A stretch of DNA of 64,000 nt from assembly GCF_900747795.2 (NCBI RefSeq), contig NC_041404.2, positions 82,408,950-82,472,949 of the forward strand. Reading direction: 5' to 3'. The notes below the pieces were generated by a model. That model saw only the letters and a list, made by a program, of their open reading frames with translations, made no database searches and had not been told where the DNA came from. Both the position numbers and the translations under genes were made by a program. Shown one piece after another: positions 24,228 through 33,799 of the stretch. The DNA comes from Erpetoichthys calabaricus (taxonomy: Eukaryota > Chordata > Cladistia > Polypteriformes > Polypteridae). Every line of letters begins with the position of its first letter. Position 1 is the stretch's first letter.

Positions 24228-24633
24228 CTTTCATTGTGGCCAGTTTTTTCATTTTATATTTCAGGGTTTCTAAACTTATAAAACAACATGTATTTGTGTG
24301 AGAAATGGGACGTAAATAATAATAAAAAGGTATACATTATCTGTGACCTTGAAAGGGGTGGCATTATTCCTTTGGATATAGTGAATAATTTCAGGCTTTT
24401 ATTTGTAGAGCCGAGCTTAAAACAGCTAATTAAAATATGAGTAATGTAAGCAGTAAAACATGATTTATTGTACAGATGTTTTTCCTAATTTCCATTAAAA
24501 AATCTGATCAATTCTTTTATCTTTTATTTATATTTTTTTTCAGTTTCCTTATTGTGATGGGGCGCACAGCAAGCATAATGAAGAAACCGGAGACAACGTG
24601 GGGCCTTTGATAATAAAGGCAAAGGATGCTTAA
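14933..24633 (+). CDS. CISD1: CISD1 (mitoNEET), outer mitochondrial membrane 2Fe-2S protein; exons 14933-14969, 23872-24071, 24544-24633
   Basis: The three exons join in frame (37, 200 and 90 bp) to 108 residues plus stop, the length of human CISD1. MitoNEET is anchored in the mitochondrial outer membrane by an N-terminal helix, faces the cytosol as a dimer, holds a redox-active 2Fe-2S cluster, and affects iron and redox handling. Here residues 14-35 form the membrane helix ([20 protein letters not shown]). Residues 71-87 are the CDGSH motif (YCRCWRSKK then FPYCDGAH), with ligands C72, C74, C83 and H87 exactly as in human; K55 is also kept. The tail reads [10 protein letters not shown]. The Cys-rich N-terminus and loop (C36, C40) differ from the mammalian protein. 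Human CISD2 is longer, so CISD1 is the better call, though a fish paralogue is possible. It ends at TAA 24631-24633. Confidence 0.93.
15590..17345 (-). mobile_element. Old, decayed APE-type LINE in CISD1 intron 1
   Basis: Reading the minus strand from right to left: an endonuclease-like [12 protein letters not shown] at about 17290-17330; a reverse-transcriptase entry segment [20 protein letters not shown] then [12 protein letters not shown] at 16202-16300; and, further left, a degraded MYNCETWTV-like segment at about 15990. The order endonuclease, RT, tail fits an RTE-like or related LINE. Almost every frame is broken, so it is one of the oldest elements here. Confidence 0.65.
17501..18305 (+). 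pseudogene. LINE endonuclease domain
   Basis: APE-type endonuclease motifs in order: [13 protein letters not shown] near the N-terminus, CFCEMWLT (catalytic Glu), [18 protein letters not shown], and [11 protein letters not shown] (the SDH-like catalytic His block with A replacing S). The frame is open over about 265 residues up to the MITE. With the MITE and one TA removed, the frame reads on directly as [12 protein letters not shown], so the insertion is the only break here. Confidence 0.88.
18306..19197. mobile_element. pogo/Tigger-type MITE, 892 bp
   Basis: The ends CAGTAATCCCTCG and its inverted form GAGGGATTACTG, each flanked by TA (18304-18305 and 19198-19199), plus subterminal CGCGGATTT-type blocks at both sides. 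These features match non-autonomous pogo/Tigger elements of the Tc1/mariner superfamily. No transposase frame. Inserted within the LINE's endonuclease-linker reading frame. Confidence 0.85.
19238..19388 (+). repeat. tRNA-derived SINE with L2-like tail
   Basis: Box A-like GGCGCAGTGGTAGTGCTGC and box B-like GGGTTCGCTTCCC make a tRNA-type polymerase III head. The 3' end AGCGCTATATAAATGTAATG followed by ATT repeats resembles the 3' end of L2 LINEs (compare GTGCTATATAAATAAATTG at about 61462). A second copy lies at 52534-52681. Such tail sharing is how SINEs recruit LINE reverse transcriptase. It is a repeat, not a functional tRNA gene. Confidence 0.85.
19390..21180 (+). pseudogene. LINE reverse transcriptase domain
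   Basis: Linker [20 protein letters not shown], then RT blocks: [52 protein letters not shown] then [24 protein letters not shown], the active-site FVDDTA (variant of YADD), [14 protein letters not shown] and [11 protein letters not shown]. At least four breaks: a frameshift near 19820, a stop within the FLDFSSAFNTI block (about 20248), a short direct duplication near 20565-20590 that shifts frame, and a shift near 20960. Not functional. Confidence 0.88.
21645..22165 (+). repeat. Unclassified repeat family X, copy 1
   Basis: Shares long blocks with 49530-50745 and 56560-57245: a TTTTATGCTATTTT... block, AGAAGGTTAAAAATG, GTGATTTTTGATGC, ATATTTAGACTTCAAACATT, TTGTTTATTATGTACTTCTA, and an end GGCTTACACTAATTCA. 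No coding frame is conserved. It lies in CISD1 intron 1, just after the LINE. Confidence 0.75.
22166..23250. other. CISD1 intron 1, unassigned sequence
   Basis: AT-rich intronic DNA with no repeat I can name. Confidence 0.5.
23255..23400 (+). repeat. Decayed SINE fragment
   Basis: TCCAAAGACTTGCAGGTTAG followed by TTTGGCCTCTGAGTG matches the central domain of the SINEs at 4616 and 34986. No head or tail remains. Confidence 0.6.
23872..24071 (+). CDS. CISD1: CISD1 exon 2 (membrane helix to first half of CDGSH)
   Basis: Preceded by a long T-rich tract and acceptor TTTTAG (23866-23871). Encodes residues 13-79: the membrane helix, the basic linker [24 protein letters not shown], and YCRCWRSKK with the first two cluster ligands (C72, C74). 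It ends AAG followed by donor GTACTA. A later in-frame AG (TTTGTAG, 23886) could serve as an alternative acceptor, but would break the phase with exon 1. Confidence 0.95.
24189..24226. repeat. (TA)n microsatellite in CISD1 intron 2
   Basis: About 18 TA units in the 472-bp intron 2. Confidence 0.92.
24544..24633 (+). CDS. CISD1: CISD1 exon 3 (second half of CDGSH, C-terminus)
   Basis: Acceptor TTTTTTTTCAG ends at 24543. The exon encodes [20 protein letters not shown] then PLIIKAKDA and a TAA stop. It supplies the other two cluster ligands, C83 and H87. Phase 0 with exon 2, only 472 bp of intron between them. Confidence 0.96.
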   Translation, partial: FPYCDGAHSKHNEETGDNVGPLIIKAKDA

Positions 24634-24835
24634 TGTTCCTGTGTACACTAAGTTACAAAATTGAAACTATAAGATGTTCTGATTTTATGGAGTCTGTCTG
24701 CAATTCTTGGTTTAATTATTTTCTTATTAAATTTACACAACTGTATGCAAAATGAAATGTATATCTTTGAAGATAAGCTGACATTTCTATGTGATAATAA
24801 TTGTTCAATAAACCCATCTTGTATACAGAACATCA
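24634..24835 (+). promoter_or_regulatory. CISD1: CISD1 3' UTR with poly(A) signal at 24807-24812
   Basis: A canonical AATAAA hexamer (24807-24812) lies 174 bp after the stop codon, with cleavage expected about 15-25 bp later. This is the first AATAAA after the stop. Later signals could give longer transcripts. Confidence 0.75.
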
Positions 24836-26225
24836 TGTTTGAACTTATTCTTCTACATGTAAATTGACAAACTGGTAACCTTGTTCATCGAACACTTGCT
24901 GTAAAAACTCCACATGGTTGATGGTAGGATTAAGTGGAAAAAAAAAAAATAAAACTTGGGTGTTGCAGCAGTTTTTTTGTTTACTCCTTCTTAGACTTAA
25001 GGAAGAGTTGGTAACAGGGCAGATTCCATTTTTATAAATCAAGTTCATTCTGATGCATGGCTGACTCAGACATTGTCCATAAAGCCCAGGCTGTGACCCT
25101 ACCTTCACCCTGAATCACAGAGGATTTGCTGTGCTATGATCAGTTGTATTTCCTCTTTTTCTCCACACTTTAACCCCTCTGTTTAAATAAGGTTTTGTCT
25201 TTATTTCTCATCTAACCTGCTAAAGTCTTCTGCAAATAAGGACTTCCAATACTTAGATGCCTGCATTCTCAAGATTGTCTGACCTGACTGTTATTTTAGG
25301 CTTGTTCTTCTTAACTCTGATGATCTGCCATCAGTTCCTTTTGTCATCCATATGACCATGTTTTTGGCTATACCTTTACATCATACTTTTAATTTGGTTT
25401 TGAAACTCAAGAAATAAAAAGCAGAGTATTAACTTTATTATAGAGTGCCACCATTGGTGCTGGTTTGTGTTGCAACAAGTTCGGCGATCAGCAGCTCCTT
25501 TCCTGTCTTTTGGACCTGTTTCTTAATTTTACAATTTATTTCCTGTTTTTTACCTTAACCTGACCGCTTCAGTTTTGTTTTTTCTCTGTCACTTATCAGT
25601 GCATACTAGTAATGCTGATGATATCACAAGACTCTTCTGATGAAAGCAGATCACTTTCTGTTTCTCTTTGGTGAGTGGACAGTCTGTGCAAATGACATGT
25701 AGCAATCAATGCTTGACATTTACCCGTGATGGCGGTCTTTAAAAACAAAGCAACGATTTTAGCTAAAATAATGCAGTTAATCAAATTGTTTATTTGTAAC
25801 GGTAATCCGGACACATAGTGTAACTCTAGAGCGCATTGTCCCCTTGCAGACATGTTTCTTTATAGGTTACTTGGTCACATTATTTTCCCAAATCTAGATT
25901 TTGAATTCTGTTGCTTTCAATTTATTTAAACTGATGTATTCCACGTCTGACATTGTAACAAAACTGTCATTTCATCACACCTTATAAAGCTTATTTTCTA
26001 AAATGGAACTTCAGGTAGGTTTCAATGCTGAGTTACGGTACTAATACAAATATGGTGCTTTTAGAAAATCTTATGTCAATTTTTGAATAATTTAATGATT
26101 TGTGAATAACGTTTTGTGAAAGTATTTACAACTTCCTGATAACTCACAAAATTGAATAATGCTGGCAGAATGTTTCCTTCTCATTTATAACTTCAGACTA
26201 ATTTTTCAAATGTATTTTACTATAA
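24836..26225. other. Downstream of CISD1, no gene recognised
   Basis: About 1.4 kb after the CISD1 poly(A) signal. No exon of a neighbour gene (for example UBE2D1, which follows CISD1 in human) was recognised. Confidence 0.5.
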
Positions 26226-26229
26226 ATAT

Positions 26230-26786
26230 TGTGACCAGTAAGGATGTTGCATCAACACGAACACAACCACAATGACACAAGTCCCAGTATAAATGAAATG
26301 GTTTATTAACAACAATTCCTTACAAAAAGGTTTCTTTATATGTTGTTCAGCCACAAATGCTCTATTGTTTTCTCTTTCTTATTTCCTCCACTCCTCCCAG
26401 GCAAGTGTTGTCCTGCTCCTCTCCTGACTCCGACTCACCTGGACAAGGCAGTGTGCTGCTTTTTTATTGAAATCCCAGGAGTACTTCTGGTGCCAGGCTA
26501 TCGCTCATCTGAAGCATTTCCAGATCATACAGAAGTCCCAAAATGTGGGGTGTGTAATTCCCTGCAGCACCCCCTGGCGGCACACATGGACCCCAGCAGG
26601 GCTGCCCTGTTTGACTATAGTTCCCAGCATTCCCCGTGGGTGTCCGAATGGGTACTAAAGTCCATGCTGCTGTCTAGTGGGTTGGGGGAGCATAGAGCCT
26701 AGATATTGAGCCTCGCCTGATCTCTCTTTTATATTTGGCCTCCCAGTGGGGTAAGAGACACCAACCCATGTGTTCTGTCCTTTACA
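26230..26786 (-). mobile_element. Solo LTR (fossil)
   Basis: A 557-bp unit starting TGTGACC and ending TTTACA, flanked by the 4-bp duplication ATAT (26226-26229 and 26787-26790). A plus-strand GGTTTATTAAC near its left end is AATAAA on the minus strand, giving minus orientation. No internal part. Confidence 0.78.
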
Positions 26787-26790
26787 ATAT

Positions 26791-28230
26791 ACAAAAAATA
26801 TAAATAATGCATGATCACATATGCTATTTGTAAATAAAGTAATAACAGTTAAACAGAATAATAAATTAGCCTAAAATTTTGTGGATTGTTAGTGGACCTG
26901 GTCAAATATCATTTTACCAATTACAGTAATATCTGCAACAATAATACACTTAACAGTGGAAGCTGATTGCTGGAAAAGAATGTACCAATAAGTGTTTTAT
27001 ATCTGAGCTTGATGACAAGATTTGACAAATGACCGTGGAAGCTGCTGCCCACATATGGCTAGGGCCTCCTTGTCACAGGTGTCTGGTCACACTTATAGGT
27101 AATCTAACTTAGACACCATTAAAATATCCGACTACGCCACCCAGTTTTATTAAGAGACTGAGAACTCCTGAAATTTACCAATAACAGCGCACAGGTTTCT
27201 TTAAATTGGGCGGTGAGTAAACACACAATGAAAGACACAACAGTAATTTAGAAAAAAGCAACAGTAAGTTCTATTGTACAAGACAATATAAGGTACATTA
27301 ACAAGATAAACGAACATAACAGAACCTAAACATATCAGGAATTAATTTCTTTTTTTTCAAAAGGAAAATACACAGTCCACACTCTAAAAGTCCGTAAAAA
27401 CCAGAATTGTAGAATACAACCTTTAGAGTGGTGCAGAGTCCAGTTTGGGCACTGTGTTACCTCAACACTTAATTGTTCAACTGTCCATGGATACACTCTG
27501 TTCCCCGGCAGAAGCTGTGTCAAATTGTCGACTCCTTGTCAGCGTCTCTTCGTTGTCCCTTTTTCTTTCACTCTGGGCTCCTTGTGTTGCTGGCACCTAG
27601 GCACGCCTCATTTCTCGTCTGTCAGCTTTACTGGGTCCTTTCATGCAGATTCCCTCTCTCGCTGAACCCACATCCGGCGTCTCTTTGTGGAGCTGTCTCT
27701 TCCTCCCTGGAAGTGTTGCCGTCCTTGTGCCTCACGTTGTGCCAGCCAGGTACCCTTGTCTGCCTGCGAGCCCCTGTGCCCTGTCCGAGTGTCTTGGCAG
27801 CGTTTTCTGTGAACTCTCCCCCCTGCCTTCTGCTGGCCAGGAGTTTATGTTTACTTCACCCCTCTGTTGTCAGTCCTGGACAAACAGTTTAATTAACGGC
27901 ACATCTAAATTGCCTGGGTTTAACAATTAATAAAAACACAAGTTAACAAAATGTATGGTTACCAAACATTAATAAGTACAGATATGCTGATTAGGCACCA
28001 ATATTTCCAAGCCAGGTAAATACAGACATTCTTCTAAGGCCAAACTTCAAAGCAGTGATTCCCTTGCAGGACAGCAAATACCATTAATAAGTACAGATAG
28101 CCTTGTAACTTCTCACCCCCCCAGTCCCAACAGTGAGTGCCTAATGGAACCACCCAGTGCACAAAAAAAAATGTAAAAGTGTCCCCCTCTGACATCCTAA
28201 TATTACAAGATTTGCACTTCACCCACAAAA
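26791..28230. other. Unassigned region with a pyrimidine-rich block
   Basis: No gene recognised. The block 27480-27890 is C/T-rich on the plus strand and carries a 139-codon open frame with a composition typical of pyrimidine-rich repeats (many Ser, Leu, Pro, Cys). It may be part of another LTR-like repeat, but I could not find matching ends. Confidence 0.4.
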
Positions 28231-28234
28231 CAAA

Positions 28235-28370
28235 TTTTAATCTGTTAATCAGGCAACTGGTTTACAATGTACAATATGAGTTGCCTCGAAAGCTTGCATA
28301 TTGTAATCTTTTTAATTAGCCAATAAAAGGTGTCATTTTGCTGGACCTCTCATTACAAAAAGGCATCAAA
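28235..28370. repeat. Interspersed repeat end, family not assigned
   Basis: GCCTCGAAAGCTTGCATATT, then AGCCAATAAAAGGTGTCATT, looks like a repeat tail I have met widely in vertebrate genomes, but I cannot name the family with confidence. No second copy is evident in this window. Confidence 0.35.
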
Positions 28371-28620
28371 GAAGCCTTATGTGTGTTCCTTCTGCTTCAT
28401 GGAATAGTATAATGGACCTATTTGAAAGAAACACAAAATCCTGCTGTGGAAAGAACAGGGTAAGTTTTTAGAAAATAATTTTTTGATCTCTGTACTGAGC
28501 TTATACTAAACAGCAGACCTTTGGCCACATGGTAGTTACTGCTGTTACCAGATGTTCAGTGTACCATTGAAGTCAGTGTATGTACTCTGCATATGTTTTC
28601 TATTATATCTTGTCTCTTTT

Positions 28621-29430
28621 CAGGTCAGGCTGGGGAGCATGTCCTGGCACAGTGTGTTGCCACACCCACCACACAACAAAACAGCTTAGGATCCCAGTTG
28701 GCAACCCCCCAGGCAGACATATGGTCTAGTCTCACCCTCTGAAAATGACCCTGTATCTGTCGCTATCCTTAGTGTCACATGGGTGTTCCATTGGCCTGCT
28801 CCTCAACAATGAGGATCCTGTGAGCCGGATCACCCTCAGGGAATTGCTCCACATGGCTGTAGTGCCGTAACTGAAGCTCCCTCACAATGCAGGAAATGTG
28901 CCTCATTCGGGACACAAAGTCAAACCAGAGGTACCCAAGGATTCTCCGAAGAGACGCACTACCAAAGGAGTCCAGTCTTCATCGCAGGTCACTGGATAGT
29001 GTCCATGTCTCACAACCATATAGCAAAACAGGAAGCACCAGGACTCTAAAGACATGGACCTTCATCCTTTTGCAGAGATATTGGGAGCCCCACACACGCC
29101 TCTTTCCAGCGAAGTCATGCATCCCCATGCTCTCTCATTCCGTCTACTGTCTTCATAGGAAACCTGAATGTCACTGCCGAGGTAAGTAAACCTCTCAACT
29201 AGATTGATACTCTCTCCACAGACAGACACACTGCTGATGGCTGTGCCCATGAGGTCATTATAGGCTTGGATCTTGGTTTTTATCCAGGACACTTGTAAGA
29301 ACAGACACTCAGACTCCTTGCTCAGTCTCTCGAGCACCCCGATCAGAGCCTCCTTTTACTCCGCAAAAATAAAAGCATCATCGGCAAAGTCAAGATCCGT
29401 GAATCTTTCTTCACCGACAGATGGTTTTCA
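28621..29430 (-). mobile_element. RTE-like LINE, 3' part (second copy)
   Basis: The minus strand encodes LQVSWIKTKIQAYNDLMG and SVSVCGESINLVERFTYLGS, the C-terminal region after the RT active site. The 3' end is shared with the copy at 5715-6775. It is strongly 5'-truncated and has several shifts. Confidence 0.75.
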
Positions 29431-30340
29431 GCTGAAAGTCATTCAGTTCTGAACTTGGTGTTGCTGTTTCAATTTAGCTAGTTAATAGCCAATAGATTTT
29501 CTTGAGCAGTGGGAGATCGCTGGTAGTGCTGTAGTCAAGGCCGTCTTTGGCGATAAAAAGAAGACTGCAACCAGTCGAGATCAAGTCATGTTTGAAGGGG
29601 GTTGAGACCAAGTCCAAATGACAGCGAGTCCAAGACCAGGAATTAACTAGAATTTAACAAGCTCCAGCCAAGACATGCCAGTTTTCTGATGGAGTCTTTG
29701 AGACTCAGTTATACTATACATCTGCAGATTCACTTTAGACAATGGATTACAGCATTACATATTTTATATATATATAATAGACTGTTTTAAAAATTTAACT
29801 GCTTTCATTATGGATGTGTAATCTTGTCGTAGCTTTTTTGATAATGTTTTTTGGAATTACTATTTGTTTTACCTCATTAGATACTCTTTACATTTGAAGT
29901 TTTTTAGATGTGGTATTACTATGAAACTTGAAGCTATGACTGCTTCTGCCTGTAAAGTTTATAAAAACAAATGGGAAATCTGTAACAAATGCATTTTTGA
30001 CTCTTCCACCTTGCAATTTATGAGAACTTTACCCTGGTCTTAAAGAATGGCATGTAATTTAAAGAAAAATTGTGCTGGGCACAATATTGCAGTTAAAAGC
30101 TCTGAACTGGAATTACACTCTTTAACCATAGTGGTTGTGGTGGGAAAGCTTGGGAATGCGTGAAAATGAGCATTTGTGTCATGCCAAACCTGATTATATC
30201 AGAACATGTCAAGTGTAGCAAGAATTACCAGGAAACATCAAAAAAGGTTTGGGGCAGCCATCTGTATATTATGCCCCAGCTGCAAATTGGTACATTTGTC
30301 GTAATGTTATTCACTCAGAGTCCAAAACTGAACTGATTGA
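29431..30340. other. Unassigned intergenic DNA
   Basis: AT-rich sequence with no gene, repeat structure or RNA signature that I can support. Confidence 0.45.
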
Positions 30341-30349
30341 GAGGTGTAA

Positions 30350-30545
30350 AGATGGCGGCTTTAAAGGCCGAGACCGAAAACGACGTCATTGGGACCCAAA
30401 GTGACGGCATTATTGGCGGCAGAACCGGAAGTGATGTCGTTGGGACCAGAAGTGACGACGTGATTGGCGCAGGAACCAGAAAGTGACGTCATCGTTTATG
30501 CCAGAACCGGAAGTAATGTCATCGGGACCAGAAGCGTGTGGGATT
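30350..30545. repeat. Degenerate tandem array of ETS/CRE-like motifs
   Basis: Six imperfect units of roughly 30 bp share a core close to GGAAGTGACGTCAT: around 30379 (AACGACGTCATTGGG), 30400 (AGTGACGGCATT), 30429 (GGAAGTGATGTCGTT), 30450 (AGTGACGACGTG), 30480 (AAGTGACGTCATCG) and 30508 (GGAAGTAATGTCATC). It is GC-richer than its surroundings. It may be part of a larger interspersed repeat. A regulatory role is possible but unproven. Confidence 0.6.
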
Positions 30546-30859
30546 TCCAGTAGATGGTCTGCAGTGGATCGAGTGAGAAAGTCAGTGCACCTTGCCACCC
30601 GTGGTCCAGCGTGAAACTACCATTATTCAGGCCCTTTAGCTGCCTCCCATGCACACATGTGTGACACAAGCAAACCTACTAGTACAATAAACAGGCACTG
30701 AAATCATTATATCTGTCATGACATTGACACTGAACTTTTACAAGAAAAGAACTGGAACACTCTCTATTTTGCAGAAATAAAAAATTGTAAAACTACTCTG
30801 GTTCTGTCAGGTTAAAAAAGGGGATTGTGAAGTTCAAGTTCAAGTCCAATCACAAATTC

Positions 30860-31215
30860 TCACTTCGAATGAGTGCTGGACTTTGACTAGGCCGCTCCAT
30901 GACATTAACATTGATGTTTTTAAGTTATTCCTGTGTAACTTTGGCTTTATTCTTGGAATCTTTGTCTTTTTCTAATGCTCAGGTTTCCTGCAGGCTGCGT
31001 TGGGTTTTCCTCTAGGATTTTGTTGTATTAATTTTACCCTTACAAACCATCCATGGCCTGCAGCAGAGCTGCATTCCCATAACATGATGTTGATACCACC
31101 GTGCTTCATTGTGGAAATGGTGTGCTTTTGATAATGTGTAGTGTTTAAATTTCACCAAACATATCATTTGATGTAATGGTTTAAATGTTGAATGTGCTGC
31201 CATCACATCCTTTTT
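30860..31215 (-). mobile_element. Tc1-like transposase fragment
   Basis: On the minus strand around 31040-31115 the reading [20 protein letters not shown] aligns with KHGGGSIMLWGCF, the block before the second catalytic Asp in Tc1 transposases. Further left, sequence continues with the reverse complement of the next region. Ends are not visible. Confidence 0.65.
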
Positions 31216-31692
31216 AATTTTGTCTTCAAAAGAAAAAGGTGAGGTGAGACTGGACTGGATGTTAGTCTTCAGGCTCTTGGAACAGGAACGGAAATTGCTG
31301 TTATATAAAAAATAAGAAACCCTTTCACCAGTTCCTCTCCTATCCTCATAAACTGATATCCCAAAGCCTTACAAAACCTATGTACATGACAATATTACAA
31401 AATTCTGTGATTCAAAAAATGGCAGATAAAAAGTATTTAAAAAGACACTGAATAGTTTTACTAATTTCAAACACCGCGAAAGGCTTTTGCAGAGGTGCAC
31501 TATGCTGTCATGTTAGTTTTGTTAAGCAGGAGACATAGAAGGGAGGGATGGTCTGGAGCTAAAATGTTACATTCTCAATAGGCTAGATAGTAACTTTTTA
31601 TGTTCTTTATCATGAACTCCACAAATCCACCCCCTGGCCTGGCAGGTAATTACCTCTACTTGGTCCACTCAGCTCCCTCCTATTCACACATA

Positions 31693-33293
31693 CAGTGCAT
31701 CCAGAAAGTATTCACTTTTTCCACATTTTGTTATGTTGCAGCCTTATTCCAAAATGGATTAAATTCATTTTTTTCCTCAGAATTCTACGCACAACACCCC
31801 ATAATGACAATGTGAAAAAGTTTATTTGAGGTTTTTGCAAATTTGTTAAAAATAAAAAAAATTGAGAAAGCACATGTACATAAGTATTCACAGCCTTTGC
31901 CATGAAGCTCGAAATTGAGCTCAGGTGCATCCTGTTTCCACTGATCATCCTTGAGATGTTTCTGCAGCTTAATTGGAGCCCATCAGTGGTAAATTCAGTT
32001 GATTGGACATGATTTGGAAAGGCACACACCTGTCTATATAAGGTCCCACAGTTGACAGTTCATGTCAGAGCACAAACCAAGCATGAAGTCAAAAGAATTG
32101 TCTGTAGACCTCCGAGACAGGATTGTCTCAAGGCACAAATCTGGGGAAGGTTACAGAAAAATTCCTGCTGCTTTGAAGGTCCCAATGAGCACAGTGGCCT
32201 TCATCATCCGTAAGTGGAAGAAGTTCGAAACCACCAGGACTCTTCCTAGAGCTGGCTGGCCATCTAAACTGAGCGATTGGGTGAGAAGGACCTTAGTCAG
32301 GGAGGTGACCAAGAACCCGATGGTCACTCTGTCAGAGCTCCAGAGGTCCTCTGTGGAGAGAGGAGAACCTTCCAGAAGGACAACAATCTCTGCAGCAATC
32401 CACCAATCCTGTATGGTAGGGTGGCCAGATGGAAGCCACTCCTTAGTAAAAGGCACATGGCAGCCCGCCTGGAGTTTGCCAAAAGGCACCTGAAGGACTC
32501 TCAGACCATGAGAAAGAAAATTCTCTGGTCTGATGAGACAAAGATTGAACTCCAGACCCCAGGAAACCAGGCACTGCTCATCATCAGGCCAATACCATCC
32601 CTACAGTGAAGCATGGTGGTGGCAGCATCATGCTGTGGGGATGTTTTACAGCGACAGGAACTGGGAGACTAGTCACGATAAAGGGAAAGATGACTGCAGC
32701 AATGTACAGAGACATCCTGGATGAAAACCTGCTCCAGAGAGCTCTTGACCTCAGACTGGGGCGACGGTTCATCTTTCAGCAGGACAACGACCCTAAGCAC
32801 ACAGCCAAGATATCAAAGGAGTGGCTTCAGGACAACTCTGTGAATGTCCCTGAGTGGCCCAGCCAGAGCCCAGACTTGAATCCGATTGAACATCTCTGGA
32901 GTGATCTTAAAATGGCTGTGCATTGGCACTTCCCATCCAACCTGATGGAGCTTGAGAGGTGCTGCAAAGAGGAATGGGCGAAACTGGCCAAGGACAGGTA
33001 TGCCAAACTTGTGGCATCATATTCAAACAGACTTGAGGCTCTAATTGCTGCCAAAGGTGCATCGACAAAGTATTGAGCAAAGGCTGTGAATACTTATGTA
33101 CATGTGATTTCTCAGTTTTTTGATTTTTAATAAATTTGCAAAAACCTCAAGTAAACTTTTTCATGTTGTCATTATGGGGTGTTGTGTGTAGAATTCTGAG
33201 GGAAAAAATTAATTTAATCCATTTTGGAATAAGGCTGTAATATAACAAAATGTGGAAAAAGTGATGCGCTGTGAATACTTTCTGGATGCACTG
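31693..33293 (+). mobile_element. Tc1-like transposon, full length, 1.6 kb
   Basis: The ends CAGTGCATCCAGAAAGTATT and the inverted TACTTTCTGGATGCACTG, each beside TA (31691-31692 and 33294-33295). Long inverted repeats extend inward for well over 100 bp (CACTTTTTCCACATTTTGTT at the left). One transposase gene, plus strand, broken by two frameshifts. Both termini and the target TA duplication are intact, so it landed as a complete element. A fragment of the same family is at 11170-11333. Confidence 0.93.
32062..33076 (+). pseudogene. Tc1-like transposase (DDE type), frameshifted
   Basis: The start codon is at 32062 or 32083 (MKSKELSVDLRDRIV). Order of domains: paired-like helix-turn-helix DNA-binding region (YRKIPAALKVPMSTVAFIIR), second helix-turn-helix, then the catalytic domain with D in LWSDETKIEL (about 32530), D in FQQDNDPKHTAK (about 32785) and E in PDLNPIEHLW (about 32890), a DD34E pattern. 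It ends AAKGASTKY then TGA at 33074-33076, about the usual 340 residues. Two frameshifts, one near 32370 and one near 32600, divide it across three frames. All three catalytic residues are kept. Confidence 0.92.
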
Positions 33294-33464
33294 TATATGA
33301 CAACTGATTATGCTTTTCTGTAACATTTTGTTAGATTCTTTAAATGTTTAAAGTCACAATATCTGTTAAAAGTTTCTTAAGTTTAGTTATTTGCCTTGTA
33401 GCTTTTAAAATAGTTTGAAACAGCCAGTTTAGAGAAGTGTGCAGGAGGAGCAACACCAAGTTTC

Positions 33465-33792
33465 ATCCATTATCCAACCCGCTATATCCTAACTACAGGG
33501 TCACGGGGGTCTGCTGGAGCCAATCCCAGCCAACACATGGCACAAAGCAGGAAACAAACTCTGAGCATGGCACCAGCCCACCGCAGGGCACACACACCCT
33601 AGGGACAATTTAGAATCACCAATGCACCTAACCTGCATGTTTTTGGACTGTGGGAGGAAACCGGAGTACCCTGAGGAAACCCACACAGACATGGGGAGAA
33701 CATGCGAACTCCACGCAGGGAGGATCCGGGAAGCAAACCCAGGTCTCCTAACTGCGAGGCAGCAGTGCTACCACTGAGCCACCGTGCCACCC
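33465..33792 (-). repeat. tRNA-headed SINE, near full length
   Basis: Reading the minus strand from 33792: a tRNA-like head (GGCACGGTGGCTCAGTGGTA), the central domain, then the tail CAGCGGGTT-type end near 33480. Same family as the copies at 34986 and 63422. No clear flanking duplication. Confidence 0.85.
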
Positions 33793-33799
33793 TAATACC

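Noticed and set aside
27473-27892. 139-codon plus frame rich in Ser, Leu, Pro and Cys
   Set aside because: Arises from a pyrimidine-rich stretch; no domain recognised.
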